A stretch of 64,000 bases of DNA. It comes from Propionibacteriaceae bacterium (GTDB taxonomy: Bacteria > Actinomycetota > Actinomycetes > Propionibacteriales > Propionibacteriaceae). The position numbers were made by a program, and so were the translations under genes. This document shows positions 1 to 7,919 of this stretch, one piece after another. Numbering within the stretch: position 1 is the stretch's first letter; the number at the start of each line of letters is the position of its first letter. The notes under the pieces were generated by a model. The model ran no database searches and was not told where the DNA came from. It saw only the letters and a list, made by a program, of their open reading frames with translations. The stretch spans positions 124,001 to 188,000 of the forward strand of contig JAOPXN010000070.1 in assembly GCA_025965155.1 (NCBI GenBank), read 5' to 3'.

Positions 1-158
1 TTCAGGTGCACGACGAGCTGGTGTTCGAGATCGCGCCGGGGGAGCGGGAGGCACTGGAGGAGCTGGTGCGAGACAAGATGGGGCATGCGGTGGAGATGAG
101 CGTCCCGCTCGACGTGTCCGTCGGTGTCGGCCGCTCCTGGCACGACGCTGCGCACTAA
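1..158 (+). CDS. polA: DNA polymerase I, C-terminal end (partial)
   Basis: Only the last 51 codons are inside the window, read from base 3 to the TAA at 156-158. The peptide opens QVHDELVFE, the motif C element of family A DNA polymerases (the conserved His-Asp-Glu of the palm active site), and ends with the usual C-terminal region finishing WHDAAH. The enzyme does gap filling in excision repair and Okazaki fragment processing. Its closeness to rpsA, coaE and uvrB is the normal actinobacterial order. The identification rests on this short but very characteristic motif. Confidence 0.9.
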   Translation, partial: QVHDELVFEIAPGEREALEELVRDKMGHAVEMSVPLDVSVGVGRSWHDAAH

Positions 159-205
159 CCACACCCGCCCCGGCCTCCACCCGCCCCGGACTCAGTCAGG
201 ACCCC

Positions 206-2005
206 ATGTTCACTCCGGCTCCGCGCCTCACCACCCGACCGGACCTGCGCGGCACCTTCGGGATGTGCGCCACCACCCACTGGGTGGCCACCGGAACCGC
301 CCAGTCGGTGCTGGAGCGGGGCGGCAACGCCTTCGACGCCGCCGTCGCGGCGGCCTTCGTGCTGCATCTGGTCGAGCCGCACCTCAACGGGCCGGGCGGT
401 GACCTGACCGCGCTCGTAGCCACCGCCGGCAACCCCGCGCCGGTGGTGCTGGTCGGACAAGGCCCCGCCCCGCAGCGGGCCACCATTGCGCACTTCCTGG
501 ACGAGGGTTTGGACTCCGTCCCGGGCGCCGGCGGGTTGGCGGCCACGGTACCGGGGGCCGTGGAAGCCTGGCTGCTGCTGCTGGCCGAGCACGGCACCTT
601 CGAGCTGGCCGATGTCCTGAGCTATGCGCTCGACTACGCCGTCCATGGGTATCCGCTGGTCCCGCAGGTGGCCGGCACCGTGAACGCCGTCCGCCAGCTG
701 TTCACCGACCACTGGCCCAGCTCGGCCGACTTCTGGCTGGTCGACGGCCAGCCACGCCCCACCGACGAGCTGATGACCAACCCCGCCTACGCCTCGGTGC
801 TCCGACGTCTGATCGCCGCCGGAACCTCACAGGGCAGCAGGACGGACCGGATCGAGGCCGCGCGGACGGAGTGGAGCACCGGCTTTGTCCCTGAGGCCGC
901 CACGGCGTTCCTGTCGGTTCCGCACCAGCACTCGTCGGGAACCCGGCACGCGGCCGTCATCGACCGCGAGGACTTCGCCCGGCACCGCGCCAGCTGGGAG
1001 CCGGCGCTGACGGCCAACTTCCGCGGCTACACCGTGGCCAAGATGGGCCCCTGGGGCCAGGGCCCGGTTCTTCTCCAGGCGCTGAAGATCTTGGAGGGCT
1101 ACGACGACGACCAGCTCGACCCGCAGACGGTGGCCGGTGCGCACCACATGCTGGAGGCGCTGAAGCTCGCCTTCGCCGACCGGGACGCCTACTACGGCGA
1201 CCCCGGACCCGACGAGCAGCCGGTTCCGATCGACACCCTGCTGTCCACCGAGTACGCCGAGCAGCGCCGTGCCCTGATCACGGACCGGGCCTCCACCGAG
1301 CCCAGCCCAGGCCGGGTCGAGGGCTACCAGCCCTTCATCCCGCCGCTGCTAGAGGAGGGGCCAGCGAAGGCTGCCGCCGGGACCGGCGAGCCGACCGTCG
1401 GCAAGACCGGGGACACCAGGGGCGACACGTGCCATATCGATGTCGTCGACCGGTGGGGCAACATGATCTCGGCGACCCCATCCGGCGGCTGGCTGCAGTC
1501 CTCGCCGCACATCCCTGGGCTCGGCTTCGCGCTAGGGTCGCGGTTGCAGATGACCTGGCTGGACCCGGCGTCGCCGTCAGCGGTGCGCCCCGGCCGGCGG
1601 CCCCGTACCACCCTGAGTCCGACCATCCTGCTCAAGGATGGCGTGCCGGTGTCGGCGCTGGGTACCCCGGGTGGCGACCAGCAGGACCAGTGGCAGCTGG
1701 TGTACCTGCTGCGCACCCTGGTCGGCGGGTACACGCCTCAGCAGGCGATCGACGCTCCGACGTTGCACACCACGGCGATGGCGGGCTCCTTCTGGCCGCG
1801 GACCTGGACCAGGGCCGGTACCGTGGTGGAGGACCGGCTCGGCGCCGAGGTGATTGCCGGCCTGATCGAGCGCGGCCACCGAGTGACCTTGGCGGGTGAC
1901 TGGAGCCTGGGGCGGCTGTCGGCGGTGACCCGCGACCCGCGGACGGGCGAGCTCGGCGCAGCGGCCAACCCGCGCGGGAACCAGGGATACGCGATGGGCC
2001 GTTGA
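206..2005 (+). CDS. gamma-glutamyltransferase family protein (Ntn-hydrolase)
   Basis: A 599-residue protein of the gamma-glutamyltranspeptidase family, which cleaves gamma-glutamyl bonds (glutathione or related amides) after self-processing into two subunits. The N-terminal part carries the family signature GGNAFDAAVAAAFVL and the PHLNGPGGD block. The processing/catalytic threonine is seen at about Thr408 in GDTCHIDVVD, followed by the GGWLQSSP oxyanion region. Length is typical. No signal peptide or Tat motif is visible before the first conserved block, so a cytoplasmic location is likely, unlike many secreted GGTs. ATG at 206 lies 47 nt after polA. The substrate is unknown: actinobacteria use mycothiol, so glutathione may not be the physiological target. 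Confidence 0.85.
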   Translation: MFTPAPRLTTRPDLRGTFGMCATTHWVATGTAQSVLERGGNAFDAAVAAAFVLHLVEPHLNGPGGDLTALVATAGNPAPVVLVGQGPAPQRATIAHFLDEGLDSVPGAGGLAATVPGAVEAWLLLLAEHGTFELADVLSYALDYAVHGYPLVPQVAGTVNAVRQLFTDHWPSSADFWLVDGQPRPTDELMTNPAYASVLRRLIAAGTSQGSRTDRIEAARTEWSTGFVPEAATAFLSVPHQHSSGTRHAAVIDREDFARHRASWEPALTANFRGYTVAKMGPWGQGPVLLQALKILEGYDDDQLDPQTVAGAHHMLEALKLAFADRDAYYGDPGPDEQPVPIDTLLSTEYAEQRRALITDRASTEPSPGRVEGYQPFIPPLLEEGPAKAAAGTGEPTVGKTGDTRGDTCHIDVVDRWGNMISATPSGGWLQSSPHIPGLGFALGSRLQMTWLDPASPSAVRPGRRPRTTLSPTILLKDGVPVSALGTPGGDQQDQWQLVYLLRTLVGGYTPQQAIDAPTLHTTAMAGSFWPRTWTRAGTVVEDRLGAEVIAGLIERGHRVTLAGDWSLGRLSAVTRDPRTGELGAAANPRGNQGYAMGR

Positions 2006-2033
2006 GCGAGTTCGGGCTAAGGAAAATGTGGCC

Positions 2034-2066
2034 GAATTGACCGCAATTCACCGGAATTGATAGTCT
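2034..2066 (+). promoter_or_regulatory. rpsA promoter with three 10-bp-phased AATT half-sites
   Basis: TTGACC (2037-2042) and TAGTCT (2061-2066) with an 18-bp spacer form a good sigma-A-type promoter, giving a leader of about 145 nt before rpsA. GAATTG at 2034, CAATTC at 2044 and GAATTG at 2054 start exactly 10 bp apart and overlap the -35 and the spacer. Confidence 0.65.
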
Positions 2067-2217
2067 GGACCGTCGCTGTGGCCTGCGCGATCTCAGACGG
2101 AGTAGGTCGCGCTCGTATGGGTCGGTCAGTAGTCAGCAGCAGTTGATCCTCGGCTTCTACGGATCGGGCTGCAGCACACACGGTACCCATAGATATCCAC
2201 TAACGGAGCCCTACTAC

Positions 2218-3690
2218 ATGACGTCCTCCCTAGAGGCACCGCCGCAGGTCGCAATCGACGACTTCGACTCACCCGAAGCTTTTCTTGCTGCCATCGACGC
2301 AACCATTAAGTACTTCAACGACGGTGACATCGTCACCGGAACCGTTGTCAAGGTCGACCGAGACGAAGTTCTGCTCGACATCGGCTACAAGACCGAAGGT
2401 GTTATTCCTTCCAAGGAACTCTCCATCAAGCACGATGTCGACCCGTTCGAGGTCGTCAGCGTCGGCGATGAGATCGAGGCACTTGTCCAGCAGAAAGAGG
2501 ACAAAGAAGGCCGGCTGATCCTCTCCAAGAAGCGGGCTCAGTACGAGCGCGCCTGGGGAACGATCGAGAAGATCAAGGAAGAGGACGGCGTTGTCACCGG
2601 CCACGTGATCGAGGTTGTCAAGGGCGGTCTGATCATCGACATCGGCCTGCGCGGCTTCCTGCCCGCCTCGCTGGTCGAGATGCGTCGAGTCCGCGACCTC
2701 CAGCCGTACGTCGGCATGGAGCTCGAGGCCAAGATCATCGAGCTGGACAAGAACCGCAACAACGTGGTCCTGTCCCGTCGCGCCTGGCTTGAGCAGACCC
2801 AGTCCGAGGTCCGCCAGAACTTCCTCACCCAGCTCCAGAAGGGCCAGATCCGCAAGGGTGTCGTGTCCTCCATCGTCAACTTCGGCGCCTTCGTCGATCT
2901 TGGTGGAGTCGACGGCCTGGTGCACGTCTCGGAGCTGTCCTGGAAGCACATCGACCACCCGAGCGAGGTTGTCGAGGTCGGCCAGGAAGTCACCGTCGAG
3001 GTGCTGGATGTCGACATGGACCGCGAGCGCGTCTCGCTGTCGCTCAAGGCGACCCAGGAAGACCCGTGGCAGGCGTTTGCACGCATGCACCAGATCGGTC
3101 AGATCGTGCCCGGCAAGGTCACCAAGCTGGTCCCGTTCGGTTCGTTCGTGCGGGTCGAGGAGGGCATCGAGGGCCTGGTCCACGTGTCCGAGCTCGCCGA
3201 GCGTCACGTCGAGATTCCCGAGCAGGTCGTCCAGGTCAACGACGATGTCATGGTCAAGATCATCGACATCGACCTCGAGCGTCGTCGTATCTCGCTGTCG
3301 CTGAAGCAGGCGAACGAGGGCGTGGACGCCACGGCCGACGACTTTGACCCCACTCTGTACGGCATGGCTGCGTCCTACGACGAGCAGGGCAACTACCTGT
3401 ACCCGGAGGGCTTCGACCCGGAGACGGGCGAATGGCTCGAAGGCTACGACGAGCAGCGCGCGGCCTGGGAGACCCAGTACGCCGAGGCTCACGCTCGCTG
3501 GGAAGCGCACAAGAAGCAGGTCGAGGAAGCAGAGAACGCCGACGGTGCCGCAGCTGCGGGACCGACGACCTACTCCTCGTCCACGTCGGATGCCGGTACG
3601 GCCGCCACGCCGGCCACGGCTCCGGAGGGTTCGCTGGCCTCGGACGAGGCTCTGCAGGCACTCCGGGACAAGCTCACCGGCGGTAACTGA
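2218..3690 (+). CDS. rpsA: 30S ribosomal protein S1
   Basis: Encodes 490 residues with four S1 RNA-binding repeats at about residues 36-106, 123-190, 208-277 and 294-363, the four-repeat actinobacterial form (six in E. coli). It binds mRNA at the 30S subunit during initiation. The C-terminal tail (about 370-490) is acidic, then Ala/Ser/Thr-rich and low in complexity, as is usual in this phylum. The start chosen is ATG 2218 (MTSSLEAPPQ), with GGAG at 2205-2208 nine nt upstream. An in-frame upstream codon at 2143 would add 25 residues with no family match. It has its own promoter at 2037-2066 and is followed by a strong terminator. Confidence 0.97.
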   Translation: MTSSLEAPPQVAIDDFDSPEAFLAAIDATIKYFNDGDIVTGTVVKVDRDEVLLDIGYKTEGVIPSKELSIKHDVDPFEVVSVGDEIEALVQQKEDKEGRLILSKKRAQYERAWGTIEKIKEEDGVVTGHVIEVVKGGLIIDIGLRGFLPASLVEMRRVRDLQPYVGMELEAKIIELDKNRNNVVLSRRAWLEQTQSEVRQNFLTQLQKGQIRKGVVSSIVNFGAFVDLGGVDGLVHVSELSWKHIDHPSEVVEVGQEVTVEVLDVDMDRERVSLSLKATQEDPWQAFARMHQIGQIVPGKVTKLVPFGSFVRVEEGIEGLVHVSELAERHVEIPEQVVQVNDDVMVKIIDIDLERRRISLSLKQANEGVDATADDFDPTLYGMAASYDEQGNYLYPEGFDPETGEWLEGYDEQRAAWETQYAEAHARWEAHKKQVEEAENADGAAAAGPTTYSSSTSDAGTAATPATAPEGSLASDEALQALRDKLTGGN

Positions 3691-3699
3691 GCCGACACG

Positions 3700-3731
3700 A
3701 AGCCCGCGCACCTGCTGGTGCGCGGGCTTTG
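3700..3731 (+). terminator. Rho-independent terminator after rpsA
   Basis: A perfect 13-bp GC-rich stem (arms 3700-3712 and 3717-3729) with a TGCT loop ends in TTT, 10 bp after the rpsA stop codon. It separates rpsA from coaE. Confidence 0.85.
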
Positions 3732-3794
3732 TCATGTCCGGACGACGGTGCCATCGGTGGGGGCGGGCAAGACGGAGCCGGTCAACGCCGGCAT

Positions 3795-3800
3795 TAGGGT
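3795..3800 (+). promoter_or_regulatory. -10 hexamer of coaE (leaderless)
   Basis: TAGGGT ends six nt before the coaE ATG at 3807 and there is no Shine-Dalgarno sequence, so transcription probably starts at the start codon. No clear -35 element is visible. Confidence 0.5.
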
Positions 3801-3806
3801 GCCTTC

Positions 3807-4409
3807 ATGGTGCGTGTCGGGCTGACCGGTGGAATCGCTTCGGGCAAGACGGCTGTAGCCGAGCGGCTCGCCGAACACGGGGCAGTGCTGATCGACGCTG
3901 ACGTGTTGGCACGCGAGGTGGTGCTCCCTGGTACGCCGGGGCTGGACGCCATCGTGGACCGGTTCACCGCCGATGTACTGGCCGCGGACGGGTCGCTGGA
4001 CCGCGCCGCCCTCGGCACCATCGTCTTCGCGGACTCGGCGGCACGGCGGGACCTCGAGTCGATCATTCATCCCGCCGTACGCGCTCGGGCGGCCGAGATC
4101 GAGAAGTCGGCACCCGAGGACGCCGTTGTCGTCCATGTCATCCCACTCCTGGTCGAGACCGGGCAGCAGCGCGCCTTCGACATCTGCCTGGTTGTCGATG
4201 TGGACCAGCACCGGCAGCTGGACCGGCTGCGTATCCGCAATGGGCTCTCCACCGAGGATGCACAGGCCAGGATTGCGGCGCAGGCCGCTCGCGAGGCCCG
4301 GCTCGCCGCCGCCGATGTGGTGTTGGACAACAACGGCACTCCGGAGCAGCTGGCGGCACAGGTGGACGATTTCTGGACGAGGCTTCCAGATCTGGCCTCG
4401 AAGAGCTGA
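3807..4409 (+). CDS. coaE: dephospho-CoA kinase
   Basis: Catalyses the last step of coenzyme A synthesis, ATP-dependent phosphorylation of the 3'-hydroxyl of dephospho-CoA. The 200-residue protein opens with the P-loop GGIASGKT (residues 8-15), followed by DADVLAREVV and the IIHPAVRA block typical of CoaE. Actinobacteria often carry a CoaE with an extra C-terminal GrpB-like (UPF0157) domain. That domain is absent here and the length matches the single-domain form. It lies between the rpsA terminator and uvrB with a separate leaderless-type promoter, so it is probably monocistronic. Confidence 0.95.
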   Translation: MVRVGLTGGIASGKTAVAERLAEHGAVLIDADVLAREVVLPGTPGLDAIVDRFTADVLAADGSLDRAALGTIVFADSAARRDLESIIHPAVRARAAEIEKSAPEDAVVVHVIPLLVETGQQRAFDICLVVDVDQHRQLDRLRIRNGLSTEDAQARIAAQAAREARLAAADVVLDNNGTPEQLAAQVDDFWTRLPDLASKS

Positions 4410-4486
4410 CCTCTTGGCGCGGGTGGGGATCGCAGCACCAGGCTGAACAAGCCGGTGGGAAGCTGGTGAGGCCGGACCGCTCGGGC

Positions 4487-4517
4487 TTGGCAAACTGTCG
4501 GCGGGCCGACGTACGCT
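4487..4517 (+). promoter_or_regulatory. uvrB promoter (leaderless)
   Basis: TTGGCA (4487-4492), a 19-bp spacer and TACGCT (4512-4517) end seven nt before the uvrB ATG at 4525, and no ribosome binding site lies between. I found no LexA-type GAAC-N4-GTTC operator here. Confidence 0.55.
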
Positions 4518-4524
4518 CGTAGTC

Positions 4525-6618
4525 ATGCGCGCGCTCACTGATCTGCAACGTACTGTCGCCCCGTTCAGGGTCGAGAGCGACTTCGACCCGTCCGGTGACC
4601 AACCGCAGGCGATCGTCGAGCTGGAGCAGCGGATCAGGGCCGGGGAGCAGGACGTGGTGCTGCTGGGAGCGACCGGCACCGGCAAGACCGCCACGATGGC
4701 GTGGCTGGTGGAGAAGGTGCAGCGGCCCACCCTGGTGATGCAGCCCAACAAGACGCTGGCTGCGCAGTTCGCCAACGAGCTGCGCCAGTTCTTCCCCAAG
4801 AATGCGGTGGAGTACTTCGTCTCCTACTACGACTACTACCAGCCGGAGGCGTACGTCCCGCAGACGGACACCTACATCGAGAAGGACTCTTCGCTGAACG
4901 AGGAGGTGGAACGGCTACGGCACTCCGCCACCAACTCCCTGCTGACCCGCCGCGACGTGATCGTCGTTGCGACGGTCTCGGCCATCTATGGCCTCGGCAC
5001 GCCGCAGGAGTACGTGGACCGGATGGTCCGACTGCGGGTCGGCCAGGAGATCGACCGGGACGCGCTGCTCCGTCGCCTGGTGGGCATCCAGTACGCGCGC
5101 AACGACCTCGCCGGGACCCGCGGCACCTTCCGGGTCCGCGGAGACACCCTTGAGGTCTACCCCATGTATGAGGAGCTGGCTGTCCGGGTCGAGTTCTTCG
5201 GTGACGAGATTGAGCGACTCAGCACCCTGCACCCGCTCACCGGCGAGGTGGTGACCGAGGACACCGAGGTCTATCTCTTCCCGGCCAGCCACTACGTGGC
5301 CGGACCCGAGCGGATGGAGCGCGCCATCGGGGGCATCGAGTCTGAGCTGGCGGACCGGCTGACGGAGCTGGAGCGGGGACAGCACCTGCTGGAGGCGCAG
5401 CGGCTTCGGATGCGGACCAGCTACGACATCGAGATGATGCGGCAGATCGGCACCTGCTCGGGTATCGAGAACTACTCCCGGCACATCGACGGTCGCGGGC
5501 CGGGCACCCCGCCGAACTGCCTGCTGGACTACTTCCCCGAGGACTTCCTGCTGGTCATCGACGAGTCGCACGTGACGGTGCCGCAGATCGGCGGCATGTA
5601 CGAGGGTGACATGTCACGGAAGCGGACGCTGGTCGACCACGGGTTCCGGCTGCCGAGTGCGATGGACAACCGGCCGCTCCGGTTCGAGGAGTTCACCGAG
5701 CGGATCGGGCAGACCGTGTACCTGTCCGCGACACCGGGCAACTACGAGCTGGCGAAGTCCGACGGTTTTGTGGAGCAGCTGATCCGCCCGACCGGGCTGA
5801 TCGACCCCGAAGTCATCATCAAGCCGACCCAGGGCCAGATCGACGACCTGATGGGTGAGATCAAGCTCCGGGCGGACAGGTCCGAGCGGGTGCTGGTGAC
5901 CACGCTGACCAAGAAGATGGCCGAGGACCTGACCGACTATCTGCTGGAGCACGGCATCCGGACCCGCTACCTGCACTCCGAGGTCGACACCCTGCAGCGG
6001 ATCCAGCTGCTGCGTGAGCTGCGGATGGGCGAGTACGACGTGCTGGTCGGTATCAACCTGCTCCGGGAGGGCCTGGACCTGCCCGAGGTGTCCCTGGTGG
6101 CGATCCTGGACGCGGACAAGGAGGGCTTCCTCCGCAGCGCCAAGAGTCTGATCCAGACCATCGGCCGCGCTGCCCGTAACGTCTCCGGGCAGGTGCACAT
6201 GTACGCCGACAAGGTGACCGACTCGATGGAGGCGGCGATCGAGGAGACCAACCGTCGCCGCGAGAAGCAGGTGGCCTACAACAAGGAGCACGGCATCGAC
6301 CCGAAGCCGCTGCAGAAGAAGATCGCTGACATCACCGACATGCTCGCCCGAGAGGACGCCGACACCGAGAGCCTGCTGGCCGGGAAGAACGGGCGACGCA
6401 AGTCGCCGGTGCCGGCGCTGGGCAGCAAGGAAGTTGGTGCGCATGCTCGGGAGCTGGCCGGGATGCCCGCCGGCGACCTGGCCGACCTGGTGCAGGAGCT
6501 GACCAACCAGATGCACGCCGCAGCCGCAGACCTGCAGTTCGAGGTGGCGGCCCGGCTCCGAGACGAGATCTCGGAGCTGAAAAAGGAGCTCCGTCAGATG
6601 CTGGAAGCGAGCCGGTAA
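4525..6618 (+). CDS. uvrB: excinuclease ABC subunit B
   Basis: The central damage-verification helicase of nucleotide excision repair. It is loaded by UvrA and recruits UvrC. The 697-residue protein has Walker A GATGTGKT at residues 48-55, the beta-hairpin region [12 protein letters not shown], the DEAD-like motif [10 protein letters not shown], helicase motifs [15 protein letters not shown] and QTIGRAARN, and the C-terminal UVR domain (about 655-690) that binds UvrC. Length and all motifs are intact. uvrA and uvrC lie in the same window but in separate transcription units, as in other actinobacteria. Confidence 0.98.
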   Translation: MRALTDLQRTVAPFRVESDFDPSGDQPQAIVELEQRIRAGEQDVVLLGATGTGKTATMAWLVEKVQRPTLVMQPNKTLAAQFANELRQFFPKNAVEYFVSYYDYYQPEAYVPQTDTYIEKDSSLNEEVERLRHSATNSLLTRRDVIVVATVSAIYGLGTPQEYVDRMVRLRVGQEIDRDALLRRLVGIQYARNDLAGTRGTFRVRGDTLEVYPMYEELAVRVEFFGDEIERLSTLHPLTGEVVTEDTEVYLFPASHYVAGPERMERAIGGIESELADRLTELERGQHLLEAQRLRMRTSYDIEMMRQIGTCSGIENYSRHIDGRGPGTPPNCLLDYFPEDFLLVIDESHVTVPQIGGMYEGDMSRKRTLVDHGFRLPSAMDNRPLRFEEFTERIGQTVYLSATPGNYELAKSDGFVEQLIRPTGLIDPEVIIKPTQGQIDDLMGEIKLRADRSERVLVTTLTKKMAEDLTDYLLEHGIRTRYLHSEVDTLQRIQLLRELRMGEYDVLVGINLLREGLDLPEVSLVAILDADKEGFLRSAKSLIQTIGRAARNVSGQVHMYADKVTDSMEAAIEETNRRREKQVAYNKEHGIDPKPLQKKIADITDMLAREDADTESLLAGKNGRRKSPVPALGSKEVGAHARELAGMPAGDLADLVQELTNQMHAAAADLQFEVAARLRDEISELKKELRQMLEASR

Positions 6619-6671
6619 CGGCTCAGCTTCGGACGGAGTTTTCCCTTTGCTGGCCAGACCTGGGATAGTTG

Positions 6672-6790
6672 GACCCGGAGGGGAGTATTCCCCCGCGTCG
6701 GCATCGTCATCACGGATCGCCCTCTGACTCGTTTCGAGGGCTCCCGGTGTCACGGCTAGTACTGCTAGCGGAAGAGACCTCCGAGATCCG
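6672..6790 (+). promoter_or_regulatory. yybP-ykoY family (manganese) riboswitch upstream of terC
   Basis: The untranslated leader contains the two most conserved blocks of the family. The L1 element GGGGAGTA is near 6680-6687, and the L3 element GAAGAGACCT is at 6771-6780. A P1 helix can form between GGAGG (6677-6681) and CCTCC (6778-6782). Between them are GTCATCACGGAT and further paired segments. This RNA class senses Mn2+ and typically precedes TerC/Alx, MntP or P-type ATPases, which matches the gene that follows. The boundaries are estimates. Confidence 0.8.
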
Positions 6791-6825
6791 CCTCTCGGAC
6801 TACCCTCGAAAGGGCCCCACTTCCC

Positions 6826-7818
6826 ATGCATGTGCACCTGTATGCCTGGATCATCACCGTTGCGGTGATGGTCGCCATCCTGGCCGTCGACGTCTTCATC
6901 ATCGGCCGCCGTCCGCACGAACCGTCGATGAAGGAAGCCGGCATCTTCATCGGCATCTTCGTCGGGCTCGCCGTCGCCTTCGGGCTTGCCATCTGGGCTA
7001 TCTCGGGGCCTCGATACGCTGGCGAGTTTTTTGCTGGCTGGCTCACTGAGTACAGCCTGTCGATCGACAACCTGTTCATCTTCGTCATCATCATGGCCAA
7101 GCTGAAGGTGCCCAGACATCTGCAGCAGTTCGCGCTGATGGTGGGAATCATCCTGGCGCTGGTGTTCCGTGGCATCTTCATCGCCCTCGGGGCGGCTGCG
7201 ATCGACCGGTTCAGCTGGATCTTCTTCGTCTTCGGGGCTTTCCTCATCTACACCGCTGTCAAGCTGGTGGTGGACTACCGGAACCACGACGACGATGACG
7301 AGGCGCCGGACAACCCGGCGATGCGGTACGTGAAGAAGCACTTCAAGTCCACCGAAGAGTTCCATGGCACCAAGCTGACCATCGTTGAGGGTGGCCGCCG
7401 CCTGATCACGCCGATGCTGTTCGTCATCATCGCTCTCGGCAGCACCGACCTGCTGTTCGCGCTGGACTCCATCCCGGCCATCTACGGTCTGACCCAGGAG
7501 CCGTACCTGGTCTTCACCGCAAACGTGTTCGCCCTGATGGGGCTCCGGCAGCTCTACTTCCTGATCGGTGGGCTGCTGCGCAAGCTCGTCTACCTCTCAC
7601 TGGGGCTGTCGGTGATCCTGGCGTTCATCGGTGTCAAGCTCGTCCTGCACGCCGTGCACGAGTACCACCTGGACACCAAGCTCGGACTGCCGTCCCTGGA
7701 GATCCCGATCTGGCTGTCGCTGACGGTCATCGTCGTCACCCTGGCCGTCACCACCGTCGCCAGCCTGGTCAAGGCCGGGAACGACCAAAAAGCCGCCGCC
7801 CTGGACAACTCGCACTGA
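6826..7818 (+). CDS. terC: TerC/Alx family integral membrane protein (probable Mn2+ exporter)
   Basis: A 330-residue protein of about nine membrane segments in the TerC family (Pfam TerC), whose better-studied members (Alx, MeeF/MeeY-type) export or supply Mn2+. The acidic membrane motifs are present: Glu75 and Asp81 in TEYSLSIDNLFIF, and Asp208 and Asp214 in STDLLFALDSIPAI. A cytoplasmic loop rich in Asp/His (about 154-162) follows segment five and could bind metal. ATG 6826 follows the riboswitch, with GAAAGG about 11 nt upstream. The tellurite-resistance name is historical. A manganese role is inferred from the family and from the riboswitch. Confidence 0.9.
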   Translation: MHVHLYAWIITVAVMVAILAVDVFIIGRRPHEPSMKEAGIFIGIFVGLAVAFGLAIWAISGPRYAGEFFAGWLTEYSLSIDNLFIFVIIMAKLKVPRHLQQFALMVGIILALVFRGIFIALGAAAIDRFSWIFFVFGAFLIYTAVKLVVDYRNHDDDDEAPDNPAMRYVKKHFKSTEEFHGTKLTIVEGGRRLITPMLFVIIALGSTDLLFALDSIPAIYGLTQEPYLVFTANVFALMGLRQLYFLIGGLLRKLVYLSLGLSVILAFIGVKLVLHAVHEYHLDTKLGLPSLEIPIWLSLTVIVVTLAVTTVASLVKAGNDQKAAALDNSH

Positions 7819-7835
7819 CCCCAGGCGCCAAAAAC

Positions 7836-7902
7836 CCCGCCGACTAGTCAGATTTTCCGCAGTTTTGGCGGCGTGCCGTCGCGGAGCTGACTAGTCGGCG
7901 GG
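7836..7902. repeat. 61-67 bp hairpin element, copy 1 (also bidirectional terminator of terC/lon)
   Basis: Perfect 16-bp arms (7836-7851 and 7887-7902) enclose a 35-nt loop. Runs of A before and T after allow termination from both sides between the convergent genes terC and lon. The core 7839-7899, read on the minus strand, aligns without gaps to a second element at 23505-23565: 13-nt arms and a 35-nt loop in both. This marks a repeat family and not just a chance terminator. Confidence 0.75.
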
Positions 7903-7919
7903 TTCTTTTAGGTGCCGGT

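Noticed and set aside
2143-2217. 25-residue N-terminal extension of ribosomal protein S1
   Set aside because: It has no ribosome binding site and no similarity to S1 N termini, while ATG 2218 has GGAG at a good distance.
4518-4540. LexA (SOS) box in front of uvrB or uvrA
   Set aside because: No GAAC-N4-GTTC-like palindrome is present in either upstream region.
5614-7365. 583-codon open frame on the minus strand across uvrB and terC
   Set aside because: It is a high-GC mirror frame. The plus strand carries unmistakable UvrB and TerC with all motifs, and the minus-strand peptide is low in complexity and crosses an intergenic riboswitch.
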